NCBI GenBank assembly: GCA_964513515.1
Contig: CAZEMP010000003.1
Coordinates: 1 to 64,000, forward strand
Length of the DNA stretch: 64,000 nt
Source of the DNA: Bog-1340 sp964513515
GTDB taxonomy: Bacteria > Patescibacteriota > Minisyncoccia > Phycocordibacterales > GWA1-40-21
Direction: 5' to 3'
Below the pieces are notes generated by a model. That model saw nothing but the letters and a program-made list of their open reading frames with translations. It searched no databases and was not told the DNA's origin. Numbering within the stretch: position 1 is the stretch's first letter; the number at the start of each line of letters is the position of its first letter. The translations under genes and the position numbers were made by a program. Shown here piece by piece: positions 1-7,453 of the stretch.

Positions 1-387
1 ATCCGCGTTGGGTAAAAATCTGTTGGTGCGGACAATCAGCAGGGAAGACTTGCGTGCTAAGAAGTGGGCCGGGAATGCCCGTTACGCATACTCGACTGTC
101 CCGTTGTGGGTGGTTGGTATGACATGACAATCCGTTACAATGTCCGAAATTGTCCGACGGGTTCCGAAGCCCCACTGGCGCGCCGAGGGAGCATGTCTCT
201 CTCGGCCCCACTTCCTAGCACGCAAGAACCCCCAGAGACTACACGCCACGGTTCCGCGAGAAGCGGAACATGATATAGTCCGAACTCTGTGGCGACATGG
301 AGAGCATGGCAGAAATGTCCATGCCAAAATAATTTTGTGATTTTCTTTAAAAATTGAAAATTACAATTTTGTTCTGTAACAACATTG
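1..387 (+). ncRNA. Group I self-splicing intron in 16S rRNA (3' part)
   Basis: The conserved catalytic core is visible. The Q-like element AATCAGCAGGGAAG lies at 34-47, the R-like element at 233-245 (AGAGACTACACG) and the S-like element at 270-281 (ATGATATAGTCC). P7 forms between GACTA (237-241) and TAGTC (276-280). P8 is a perfect 7-bp hairpin, 251-257 with 263-269. P5 can pair 2-6 with 28-32. The intron ends in G387, as group I introns do, and the 3' exon begins TAGATACCCC. Against E. coli 16S this places the insertion after U788. The 5' splice site and any homing-endonuclease gene lie before the window. Short open frames here overlap the ribozyme core and are not treated as genes. Confidence 0.88.
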
Positions 388-1226
<839 letters not shown>

Positions 1227-1410
1227 CGAACACGCAATCGCACTATGATTAGTGAAATGATGCTGATCGGTCGGTTTTCAATGCCTCAATTGAGCATTGA
1301 AAGGTTTGTGTAAACTTTAAATACAATATACAGTAGGAAAGACTACACCAAGTCCTCATTTTTTAGTGAGGCTAGGAGACGGAACAAAAGAAAGAACAAT
1401 ATAATATTAA
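1227..1410 (+). other. 16S trailer, no gene seen
   Basis: This stretch between the 16S end and its terminator encodes nothing recognisable. It contains a perfect 9-bp hairpin, TTTCAATGC (1276-1284) with GCATTGAAA (1294-1302), which could be a processing element. A weaker CCTCA..TGAGG hairpin lies near 1354-1371. No tRNA and no start of a 23S gene are present. Confidence 0.5.
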
Positions 1411-1440
1411 ACAAAAAACAGCCAGACGGCTGTTTTTTGT
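1411..1440 (+). terminator. Rho-independent terminator after 16S
   Basis: ACAAAAAACAGCC (1411-1423) pairs perfectly with GGCTGTTTTTTGT (1428-1440) around the loop AGAC. It has the T-run of an intrinsic terminator. It ends the 16S transcript before the small ORF and the tRNA, so the 16S is its own transcription unit on the 3' side. Confidence 0.85.
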
Positions 1441-1454
1441 TTGTACATCAACCA

Positions 1455-1482
1455 TTGACTTTTATGAAAATCTATGTAATTA
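1455..1482 (+). promoter_or_regulatory. Candidate promoter of the 42-aa peptide gene
   Basis: TTGACT at 1455-1460 is followed after 16 nt by TAATTA at 1477-1482, just downstream of the 16S terminator and about 50 nt before the small ORF. The -10 is a weak match, so this is a tentative call. Confidence 0.4.
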
Positions 1483-1513
1483 TCTAAATTCGTTCTTTTG
1501 AATTTGTTCCACT

Positions 1514-1521
1514 AGGAGGAG
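1514..1521 (+). promoter_or_regulatory. Shine-Dalgarno-like AGGAGGAG
   Basis: AGGAGGAG lies 10-12 nt before ATG 1532. It is a near-perfect Shine-Dalgarno in a genome whose 16S appears to lack the complement. A third copy, AAGGAGG at 1659-1665, overlaps the stop of the same ORF and is followed at the usual distance by ATA (1671) instead of ATG. Confidence 0.55.
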
Positions 1522-1531
1522 TGGAAAAAAC

Positions 1532-1660
1532 ATGTTTAGGAAGAAAATTTTTACACCGAGAGACAGGAGATACAGACTGAGAAAAAGACTCACTTCGCTC
1601 CTGGAGGGAGTGTTGATCTTGTCGGTATTTGCAGTCGTTTTCTACAAACTTTTTCTCTAA
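1532..1660 (+). CDS. 42-aa single-pass membrane peptide
   Basis: I do not recognise this peptide. It has a very basic N-terminus, starting MFRKKIFTPRDRRYR and continuing RLRKRL. One hydrophobic helix of about 20 residues follows (around residues 22-42, LLEGVLILSVFAVVFYK). The charge pattern predicts an N-in membrane anchor. The AGGAGGAG motif and the ATG at a plausible distance decide the start. The gene sits between the 16S terminator and tRNA-Ile and looks like an independent unit. Codon use (AGG, CTC, CTG, GTC) is less AT-biased than in the glycan genes downstream. Function is unknown. Expression is inferred only from the promoter and the SD-like motif. Confidence 0.5.
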   Translation: MFRKKIFTPRDRRYRLRKRLTSLLEGVLILSVFAVVFYKLFL

Positions 1661-1760
1661 GGAGGAACAAATACAGATTGCGATCCCTAATTAGGAGAGA
1701 ACAATCTGATAGTAATCGAGACATATTTCTCGAGGAAGGTCCGGCAGCAATGCCGGACCT
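1661..1760 (+). ncRNA. Candidate structured RNA or 3' UTR of three hairpins
   Basis: Three consecutive foldable elements follow the small ORF. AGATTG (1675-1680) pairs with CAATCT (1702-1707) around a CCTAATTAGG palindrome. CGAGA pairs with TCTCG near 1718-1733. A 10-bp GC-rich stem, AGGTCCGGCA (1737-1746) with TGCCGGACCT (1751-1760), is capped by a GCAA tetraloop. No T-run follows at once, so the last hairpin is not a classical terminator. It could be a regulatory 3' UTR or a small RNA. Apart from this and the tRNA-like remnant, 1661-2002 holds nothing I can name. Confidence 0.35.
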
Positions 1761-1828
1761 CTCTCATTGTATTTATGGTTTTTTTCTGATATATTTTGTC
1801 TTTGTGTGATTAATTAATGGTATTCATT

Positions 1829-1957
1829 GTGCGCGATTAGTGAGACTTGGGTTGGGACCCAAGTCGCAAGGCCGGAGCACGACGGTGCGAGGCGGGGTCG
1901 CAGAAATTTCAGCAGAAATTATCTGTGACCAGGTGGTTAGAGCGCGTCACTGATAAT
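1829..1957 (+). pseudogene. Broken tRNA-Ile copy with a 90-nt insert
   Basis: GTGCGCGATTAG (1829-1840) is identical to the start of the intact tRNA-Ile region (2001-2012). AGGTGGTTAGAGCGC.. (1931-1957) is identical over 27 nt to 2016-2042, covering the D arm and anticodon arm. The CTC that should join them is replaced by 90 nt (1841-1930). That insert is GC-rich and foldable: GACTTGGG with CCCAAGTC, and GCAC-GACG-GTGC. The variable region, T arm and 3' acceptor strand are missing. It is either a disrupted duplicate, a recombination scar or a local assembly artefact. Confidence 0.6.
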
Positions 1958-2002
1958 AGACAATTTGTTCATTAAAAAATTAATACAATTAGTAAGGGCG
2001 GT

Positions 2003-2076
2003 GCGCGATTAGCTCAGGTGGTTAGAGCGCGTCACTGATAATGACGAGGTCCCAAGTTCGAGTCTTGGATCGCGCA
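2003..2076 (+). tRNA. tRNA-Ile (anticodon GAT)
   Basis: The cloverleaf is complete. The acceptor stem is GCGCGAT (2003-2009) with ATCGCGC (2069-2075), and the discriminator is A2076. The anticodon loop is CTGATAA, giving GAU. The T arm is CCAAG-TTCGAGT-CTTGG (2052-2068). The next bases are CCG, so CCA is not fully encoded. GGCGGT and ACCGCC extend the pairing outside the acceptor, which may help processing. tRNA-Ile is the usual spacer tRNA between 16S and 23S, but no 23S follows here. Confidence 0.95.
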
Positions 2077-2132
2077 CCGCCTTTGTTAAATGTATTAATT
2101 TTTGAATGATAATCCTATAAATAAACCATTTC

Positions 2133-2156
2133 AAAACACACATTTCGGTGTTTTTT
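2133..2156 (+). terminator. Terminator after tRNA-Ile
   Basis: AAAACAC (2133-2139) pairs with GTGTTTT (2148-2154) around ACATTTCG, and Ts continue to 2156. It is a short but typical intrinsic terminator. Confidence 0.6.
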
Positions 2157-2173
2157 AAGACATTAATTACCTA

Positions 2174-2202
2174 TTGATTTTATTAAAATCATATGTTATA
2201 AT
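2174..2202 (+). promoter_or_regulatory. Strong sigma70-type promoter for the 2261 gene
   Basis: TTGATT at 2174-2179 and a consensus TATAAT at 2197-2202 are separated by exactly 17 nt. The start site would fall near 2209, giving a leader of about 50 nt. This differs from the leaderless layout common elsewhere in the window. Confidence 0.8.
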
Positions 2203-2249
2203 ATTAGTAGGGGATTTAAATATCCAAATTTCTTTCACATCAAGATCCT

Positions 2250-2255
2250 AGGAGG
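2250..2255 (+). promoter_or_regulatory. Shine-Dalgarno AGGAGG of the 2261 gene
   Basis: AGGAGG is followed by ATCAA and then ATG 2261, an ideal 5-nt spacing that fixes the start. It is unusual here because nearly all other genes lack such a motif and the 16S tail lacks CCTCC. Confidence 0.7.
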
Positions 2256-2260
2256 ATCAA

Positions 2261-3223
2261 ATGGTAGAGGTCAAGGTTAATTCTACGAGATTGTCAGGAA
2301 ATTCAATAACAAACGCGATCCTCAGAGGTTTTGAGGAGGTGTTCGCCAAGCTATTGAACAAGGCCATCACCGGCAAAACGATGGTCGTCAACGTTCTGTG
2401 CATGTCTCGCAAAAAGGGAAATGCACAGCGGCGGGGCAAGATCTCCGTCGGAGCTCCCAGCACGAACTCTTTGTTCGTGGAGTACCAGCATGGGGACAAC
2501 GGCACATGCTACGAGTACCGCGTGATCGTTCCGACGATCTGGATGACTCCGGAAGAGCTTCGCCAGAAGCTGATCCAGGCTCAGAACCAGTCGGTCGCGA
2601 AGGTCAAGGTGCTAGCTGTGAAGCCGGCAACCTCCGTTCCCGAGCCTGTCCTGGTGATGCCCCCTGTGTTGCCGGCACCTGTCATAGTGGTGCCGCCACA
2701 GGAGATCAAGAAGAAAAAGATCAGTCTCTGTGGTTTTACCAAAGACCCTCAGGCTATCGAGATTCTCTTGATCTATCTTCGCGAGATCATCGCGGAGAAC
2801 GGGTTCGTCACTCGCAAAGAGGTAGTTGAAAAACTCATCGAATTGACCAGTGGCAATAAGAGTTCTGTTTCCCAAGCGTTTCGGCGCATTGTGGAAGCGA
2901 ACATTCTTGCTAAGACTGAGGGGGGATACAAGATTCCCACTGAGTCTGGGTCAGGAGGTTTCAACCTCACCGCGAGGGTTCTCGAGTTGAAGGGACAGCT
3001 CGAGAAGTTCGAGGCCACCGCTTGGACGATTAAGCAAGCTGAAAAGAAAATCAGCGAGCTCAGCCAGCGCAAGGCTGACATCGAAAAAGAGGCGACCAAG
3101 ATTGGCGAGGAGATCGAGCGTCAGAAGGCTGCGCTAGAGGAGGTGCGCAGCCAGATCGCTCCCGGGAGTGCGCTTGCCAAAGCGCGCGAGGCCTTCCTCG
3201 AAATACAGAAGGTCTTGAAGTGA
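2261..3223 (+). CDS. Unidentified 320-aa protein with proline-rich linker and coiled coil
   Basis: I do not recognise the family. Residues 1-105 form an N-terminal region rich in beta-type segments. Residues about 110-145 are a Pro/Val-rich linker with PVLPAPVIVVPP. Residues about 155-215 are helical and could be a winged-helix unit (ENGFVTRKEVVEKLIELT, then a serine-rich turn and QAFRRIVEANIL). Residues about 235-310 form a charged coiled coil (KQAEKKISELSQRKADIEKE). No signal peptide or membrane segment is seen. The gene is a self-contained unit with a consensus promoter, an ideal SD and a strong terminator. Its codons are visibly more GC-rich (GTC, CTC, GAG, CGC) than those of its neighbours. 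Recent transfer or strong expression selection are both possible. DNA binding is a guess. Confidence 0.8.
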   Translation: MVEVKVNSTRLSGNSITNAILRGFEEVFAKLLNKAITGKTMVVNVLCMSRKKGNAQRRGKISVGAPSTNSLFVEYQHGDNGTCYEYRVIVPTIWMTPEELRQKLIQAQNQSVAKVKVLAVKPATSVPEPVLVMPPVLPAPVIVVPPQEIKKKKISLCGFTKDPQAIEILLIYLREIIAENGFVTRKEVVEKLIELTSGNKSSVSQAFRRIVEANILAKTEGGYKIPTESGSGGFNLTARVLELKGQLEKFEATAWTIKQAEKKISELSQRKADIEKEATKIGEEIERQKAALEEVRSQIAPGSALAKAREAFLEIQKVLK

Positions 3224-3227
3224 AAGA

Positions 3228-3269
3228 ATGCCACGGGTACGCAAAGTGCGTCCCCGTGGTATTTTTTTA
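3228..3269 (+). terminator. Terminator of the 2261 gene
   Basis: ATGCCACGGG (3228-3237) pairs with CCCGTGGTAT (3253-3262, one G-U). An inner ACGC/GCGT stem follows, and the hairpin is trailed by seven Ts. It is a strong intrinsic terminator that isolates the unit from rsmI. Confidence 0.85.
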
Positions 3270-3284
3270 TTATAAAAATAATAC

Positions 3285-3312
3285 TTGGAAAAAGTACAAA
3301 AAGATGTAATAT
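3285..3312 (+). promoter_or_regulatory. Promoter of rsmI, leaderless geometry
   Basis: TTGGAA at 3285-3290 and TAATAT at 3307-3312 are 16 nt apart. Only six bases (AAATCC) separate the -10 from ATG 3319, so transcription should begin at or next to the start codon. Confidence 0.65.
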
Positions 3313-3318
3313 AAATCC

Positions 3319-3996
3319 ATGCAAAAATTCTACGTAGTTGCTACACCAATAGGAAATCTTGAAGATATTACTTACAGAGCAGTAAGGATTTTATCTGAGG
3401 TAGATTTAATTTTGTGTGAAGATACGAGAGTTACAATAAATCTATTGAATAAATATAGTATCAACAAAAAAACGATGAGCTATCATTCTCAAAGTAACCT
3501 TTCGAAGACCGATAAAATATTAGAAATGATCGGAGAGGGGAAAACATTAGCTTTAGTTTCAGATGCAGGCACTCCTACGATCTCAGATCCAGGTTCAGTT
3601 CTTGTTTCAAAAATAAGAGAAACTTATTCAGATATAGAAATTATAGCTATTCCTGGACCAAGCGCCCTAGTTTCAGCTCTTTCGGTCTCTGGACTTCCAG
3701 CGTCAGAGTTCATATTTTTAGGTTTTTTACCACACAAAAAAGGTAGGGAGACTTTGTTTAAAGAAATATCAAAGACAGAAAGAACGGTGGTTTTTTATGA
3801 ATCACCACATAGAATAATGAAAACTCTCGAGTCTTTAAAAAAATATATTGGTGAAAGAAAAGTTGTGGTAGTAAGAGAAATATCAAAAATTTATGAGCAA
3901 GTAGTTTCTGGCGACTCTGCTTATGTAGAAAAGTATTTTATAGATAATAAAGATAAAATTAGAGGCGAATTTGTGGTCCTGGTGAGTGAAAAGTAG
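3319..3996 (+). CDS. rsmI: 16S rRNA (cytidine1402-2'-O)-methyltransferase RsmI
   Basis: RsmI transfers a methyl group from S-adenosylmethionine to the ribose 2'-O of C1402 in the decoding centre of 16S rRNA. The tetrapyrrole-methylase (SPOUT-unrelated) fold signatures are clear: TPIGNLEDIT (residues 9-18), CEDTRVT (33-39), SDAGTPTISDPG (81-92), IPGPSALVSALS (about 115-126) and FLGFLP. The protein has 225 residues. That is shorter than the E. coli enzyme, mainly because the C-terminal extension is absent. The start follows a -10 box by six bases. It is a single-gene unit followed by a palindromic repeat. Confidence 0.95.
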   Translation: MQKFYVVATPIGNLEDITYRAVRILSEVDLILCEDTRVTINLLNKYSINKKTMSYHSQSNLSKTDKILEMIGEGKTLALVSDAGTPTISDPGSVLVSKIRETYSDIEIIAIPGPSALVSALSVSGLPASEFIFLGFLPHKKGRETLFKEISKTERTVVFYESPHRIMKTLESLKKYIGERKVVVVREISKIYEQVVSGDSAYVEKYFIDNKDKIRGEFVVLVSEK

Positions 3997-3999
3997 TAA

Positions 4000-4074
4000 G
4001 TGTCATTCCTGCGTAGGCGGGAATCTAGATTTAAATTAATTTTACGTGGATTCCCGCCTGCGCGGGAATGACAC
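4000..4074. repeat. GTCATTCCCGC-type palindromic repeat, copy 1
   Basis: Arms GTGTCATTCCTGCGTAGGCG (from 4000, extending to GGAATC 4025) and GATTCCCGCCTGCGCGGGAA (from 4049, ending TGACAC 4074) are nearly perfect inverted repeats around an AT-rich centre. The same word family occurs at 61161-61231. Such elements are found between genes in many bacteria. Here it lies just after rsmI and could also end transcription. Confidence 0.85.
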
Positions 4075-4115
4075 TAATCTTATATAATAAATCAGTTTAT
4101 TTCCATTATTAAATA

Positions 4116-4124
4116 TGCTAATAT
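4116..4124 (+). promoter_or_regulatory. Extended -10 promoter of the 4131 gene, leaderless geometry
   Basis: TGCTAATAT is an extended -10 (TG at 4116-4117, TAATAT at 4119-4124). Six bases follow before ATG 4131. The same TGCTAATAT word precedes secA. Confidence 0.65.
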
Positions 4125-4130
4125 TGCCCT

Positions 4131-4388
4131 ATGGTAAAGATTTCAACAATATTTGCTCTAGGTATTTTTATAGCATTAATACCATTCTCTGGCTTCCCAA
4201 ATGATAGCACTTTTCCTGTTAAGAATATTCTATATATACTATCTGGACTTTCTGTAACAGTTTTATCTGTACTAATAAGAAGAGAATTGGAATCAGTAAT
4301 AAAACACTTATATTCTGACGGTATAAAGAACGAAACTTTTTCTGAGAACGGTCCACATAGACGCCGAAAAACAGATAAGCAAATATAA
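4131..4388 (+). CDS. Small membrane protein, 85 aa
   Basis: I do not recognise a named family. There are two hydrophobic segments, about residues 5-20 (IFALGIFIALIPFSGF) and 31-48 (ILYILSGLSVTVLSVLI). They are followed by a charged cytoplasmic tail ending HRRRKTDKQI. A hairpin-like two-pass topology with both ends inside is likely. Small proteins of this layout are common next to secretion or pilus genes in Parcubacteria, but no function can be assigned. The start is set by the -10 box six bases upstream. Confidence 0.6.
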   Translation: MVKISTIFALGIFIALIPFSGFPNDSTFPVKNILYILSGLSVTVLSVLIRRELESVIKHLYSDGIKNETFSENGPHRRRKTDKQI

Positions 4389-4516
4389 TCTTTATATCTG
4401 AAAAGATTAGAAGATATATTTGTTATATATGTTATAATTGTTATAGCTGTAAATTTATTTTGATCTTTTAATTATATTTTTACATTTTTCACTTTAATTT
4501 TTATTTTGAAACATGG

Positions 4517-4637
4517 ATCCCGTTAGAGGTCACAATTGCTTTAAAAAAACAAACATATGTTAAAAAATATGGTCGAAAATAATATAGTAGGTAAAATTGT
4601 ATTTTGCGATTCTGTCGCAACCTACCTCTAACGGGAT
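4517..4637. repeat. 14-bp inverted repeat flanking the ATPase start
   Basis: ATCCCGTTAGAGGT (4517-4530) and its exact reverse complement ACCTCTAACGGGAT (4624-4637) enclose about 93 AT-rich bases. The right arm overlaps the ATG at 4636. The left arm is itself preceded by ATGG, so a GGATCC word occurs beside both arms. This could be an operator-like or recombination site, or the ends of a small palindromic element. Confidence 0.6.
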
Positions 4638-6525
4638 GGATCCAGAAAAGATAACATATTTTGGAGAAACAGATTCTCGTGGTAAGCGAGTCAAGTTTGG
4701 TATTAAAGCCAAAGACAGGACAAAACACGTATATGTTATTGGTAAGACTGGTATGGGTAAGTCTACTCTCCTTGAGAATATGGCCATTCAGGATCTTCAA
4801 AACGGTGAAGGTCTTGCTTTTATTGATCCCCACGGAAAGACAGCAGAACTCCTTTTAAACTATATACCACCGGAGAGAATAAAAGATGTCGTATATTTTG
4901 CTCCTTTTGATATTAATCATCCTATATCTTTTAATGTGATGGAAGATGTTGGTCCAGACAAAAGACACCTCGTTGTCTCCGGTCTAATGAGTGCATTCAA
5001 AAAACTTTTCGGAGAAGAGAGTTTTTCTGATCGCATGCAATATATTTTACAAAATACTATCTTGGCACTTCTAGAATACCCAGGCGCAACAATGCTTGGT
5101 ATAAACAGAATGCTTACAGACAAGGCATACAGAAATAAGGTGGTAGCAAATGTTACCGATACTTCAGTAAAAGCATATTGGACACAAGAATTCGCAGCAT
5201 ACACAGAGAGATTTGCAGCTGAAGCTACACCAGCAATTCAAAATAAAATAGGACAGTTTACCTCGAACCCCCTTATTAGAAATATTGTTGGTCAATCAAA
5301 ATCAAGCTTTGATTTCCGTAAAATAATGGACGAGAAAAAGATTTTGATCGTAAACCTTTCTAAAGGTAGGGTGGGTGAGGCAAATGCAAATTTGCTCGGA
5401 TCTATGCTTATTACAAAAATATATCTCGCCGCTATGTCACGTGCTGATATAGATGAAAAACAGTTAAAGAAACTTCCAAACTTCTATCTTTATGTGGACG
5501 AATTTCAATCTTTTGCCAATGAATCTTTCGCAGACATACTTTCTGAGGCAAGAAAATACAAATTGAATCTTACAATGGCTCACCAATACATAGAGCAGAT
5601 GTCTGAAGAAGTTCGTGCTGCAGTTTTTGGTAACGTTGGTACCATGATCGCTTTTCGTGTAGGTGCATTTGACGCAGAGGTATTGGAAAAAGAGTTTGCT
5701 CCACAATTTACCGCTGAAGATCTTGTAAATCTAGGAATGTATCAAATGTACCTAAAGCTTATGATAGATGCGGTTGGTTCACAACCTTTTTCTGCATCTG
5801 GTCTTCCTCCATTTCCAGAGCCAGTTATTTCATACAAATCTGAAATTATAGAAAGTTCAAGAAAGAGCTTTGCTAAAGCCAAGCTTGAGGTTGAAGAAAT
5901 TATTGCTAAATGGTACGAAGAGGGAAGACCACCTAGTAAAAAAGACAAACAACATAAACTTGAACAAAATAATAATATTGTTCAAAAACCGCAGGAGTCA
6001 TTATCAGTATCTAAAAATCCCGATGCAAATAAGCAAAGTCATGATATTGAAAAACAAAAACATATAGACAAGCCGGAGATTAAAAAGGATAAATCAAAAC
6101 ACGAAAGAGATTTTCCTCCACTTGAAGATAGTATGGATGACGACTTCTTACCATTGAAAGAATTAGCTAAAAAAATAGTTGTAGAGCCAGCAAAAGTTTA
6201 CCCCGTCAAATTGGATTCTCATTTGACTAGGGTTGAAGTGAAAGAACAATTTCAGCACAAAAAATCAGACACATCTGAACAATCAAGCAATCACAATAAT
6301 AATAAACAAAAATCTCAAAACGCTAATGGAAAGGCTATGAGTGGTAAAAATCTATCAGATCTTAGATCTGCACTTGCTTCAGTTATCAACAAAAATGCAG
6401 ATAGCGTAAATCAGCCTCAACAAACACCTAAACAAGAACAAAAAAACGAAAAGCGACAGGAAGATTTAAGACAATCAACAAAGGAAATTCCAGAGGAAGA
6501 CTTAAAGAAGGTTTTAGGAATATAA
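4636..6525 (+). CDS. VirD4/HerA-like DNA-translocating ATPase
   Basis: The protein belongs to the FtsK-HerA superfamily, with type IV coupling-protein (TraD/TraG/VirD4) features. It has 629 residues. Walker A is GKTGMGKST (36-44), followed by IDPHGKTAELLLNYIP. Walker B is FYLYVDEF (283-290). A sensor-like TMAHQYIEQM follows. Residues from about 430 to the end are low complexity, rich in Lys, Gln and Asn, and probably disordered. No N-terminal membrane helices are visible, unlike VirD4. ATG 4636 is chosen over the upstream TTG (4597), because the protein aligns from MDPEKITYFGE. It would act on DNA or on a secretion or pilus machine. No other type IV secretion genes lie in the window. Confidence 0.85.
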   Translation: MDPEKITYFGETDSRGKRVKFGIKAKDRTKHVYVIGKTGMGKSTLLENMAIQDLQNGEGLAFIDPHGKTAELLLNYIPPERIKDVVYFAPFDINHPISFNVMEDVGPDKRHLVVSGLMSAFKKLFGEESFSDRMQYILQNTILALLEYPGATMLGINRMLTDKAYRNKVVANVTDTSVKAYWTQEFAAYTERFAAEATPAIQNKIGQFTSNPLIRNIVGQSKSSFDFRKIMDEKKILIVNLSKGRVGEANANLLGSMLITKIYLAAMSRADIDEKQLKKLPNFYLYVDEFQSFANESFADILSEARKYKLNLTMAHQYIEQMSEEVRAAVFGNVGTMIAFRVGAFDAEVLEKEFAPQFTAEDLVNLGMYQMYLKLMIDAVGSQPFSASGLPPFPEPVISYKSEIIESSRKSFAKAKLEVEEIIAKWYEEGRPPSKKDKQHKLEQNNNIVQKPQESLSVSKNPDANKQSHDIEKQKHIDKPEIKKDKSKHERDFPPLEDSMDDDFLPLKELAKKIVVEPAKVYPVKLDSHLTRVEVKEQFQHKKSDTSEQSSNHNNNKQKSQNANGKAMSGKNLSDLRSALASVINKNADSVNQPQQTPKQEQKNEKRQEDLRQSTKEIPEEDLKKVLGI

Positions 6526-6529
6526 ACCC

Positions 6530-6676
6530 ATGTTATCCAAATGGTTTTTGCTCGTCCTTCTTATAACATCCCTAGCATCAATCACTATTATTTTAGTGCG
6601 TATTGAAGGTAGAAGGGAAATAAAAAGACTAGAAGACGGAGATCTATCTGCCGATGATTTTGAAATTATCGAATAA
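6530..6676 (+). CDS. 48-aa single-pass membrane peptide
   Basis: The reading frame starts four bases after the ATPase stop and is probably co-transcribed. The peptide begins MLSKWFLLVLLITSLASI, a hydrophobic helix through about residue 24. It continues with a charged tail containing RREIKRLEDGDLSADDF. It could be a membrane anchor for the ATPase, which has no helices of its own; that is only inferred from adjacency. No family is recognised. Confidence 0.55.
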   Translation: MLSKWFLLVLLITSLASITIILVRIEGRREIKRLEDGDLSADDFEIIE

Positions 6677-6748
6677 ATCAATTTTCGTAATGATTTGTTA
6701 TATGAATCGAATCTTTACATTATTATTTTAGATTATATACTTACCGAT

Positions 6749-7453
6749 ATGCCAAAAATTAGTATTGTAATGTCAGTATACAATGGAGAAAAATATCTAA
6801 GACAATCGATTGAGAGTATCCTATCTCAATCTTTTAAAGACTTTGAATTTATCATAATAAACGATGGCTCTACTGATAACAGCTTAAAAATTATTGAAGA
6901 ATTTAAGAAAAAAGATGAAAGAATAGAGCTTATTTCTAGAGAAAATAAGGGCCTTATATATTCATTGAATGAAGGGGTAAAATCGGCTAAGGGCGAATAT
7001 ATAGCGAGAATGGATGCAGACGATGTTTCCATGCCAAATAGGCTTGAAAAACAGCTAAAATACGTAGAAGAAGGGGGTTTGGCTGTTTGTGGTAGCTGGG
7101 CTAACGGTATAGATAATAAAGGTATTAAAACAAGGTTTTTAAACTATCCGCCAAAAGCAGATAGAATAAGATTTTTCACAATATTACATAACCCCTTTAT
7201 TCACACTTCAGTTATGTTTAGAAAAGATATTTATGAAAAAGTTGGTGGATATAGAAGTTTTTTTAAACACATAGAGGATTATGAGCTTTGGACAAGAATT
7301 GTATTTAAATACAAAACCGATAACATAACAGAAAGCCTTTTAGAATATCGCTTTCATGATGATCAAATAACAAAAAAGAATAATCTTTTTATGAGATTTA
7401 TGGGTGTATTAGTTAGGTTTTTATCTATAATCAGATTTATTTTTAGATTTTAA
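6749..7453 (+). CDS. Family 2 glycosyltransferase
   Basis: This is a GT-A fold sugar transferase of about 234 residues. The nucleotide-binding start is ISIVMSVYNGEKYLRQSIES, followed by INDGSTDNS. The metal-binding DxD is in ARMDADDVSMPNR, and the acceptor-side motif HIEDYELWTRI is present. ATG 6749 is preferred to the TTG at 6695, because the fold begins at PKISIVMS. It runs convergently into the minus-strand fucosyltransferase gene, with an 11-bp overlap of the ends. It marks the edge of the surface-glycan region. Donor and acceptor are unknown. Confidence 0.88.
   Translation: MPKISIVMSVYNGEKYLRQSIESILSQSFKDFEFIIINDGSTDNSLKIIEEFKKKDERIELISRENKGLIYSLNEGVKSAKGEYIARMDADDVSMPNRLEKQLKYVEEGGLAVCGSWANGIDNKGIKTRFLNYPPKADRIRFFTILHNPFIHTSVMFRKDIYEKVGGYRSFFKHIEDYELWTRIVFKYKTDNITESLLEYRFHDDQITKKNNLFMRFMGVLVRFLSIIRFIFRF

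Noticed and set aside
1679..1810. TTG-started frame of about 43 codons after AAGGAGG at 1659-1665
   Set aside because: Spacing is long, the start is weak, and the frame runs through three stable hairpins, so RNA structure explains it better.
1227..2260. Expected 23S and 5S rRNA genes downstream of 16S and tRNA-Ile
   Set aside because: No 23S-like sequence is visible before the 2261 gene; the 16S has its own terminator, so the operon is split.
4597..4635. N-terminal extension of the VirD4/HerA-like ATPase from a TTG start
   Set aside because: The extension is not protein-like and spans the inverted repeat; ATG 4636 begins the recognisable domain.
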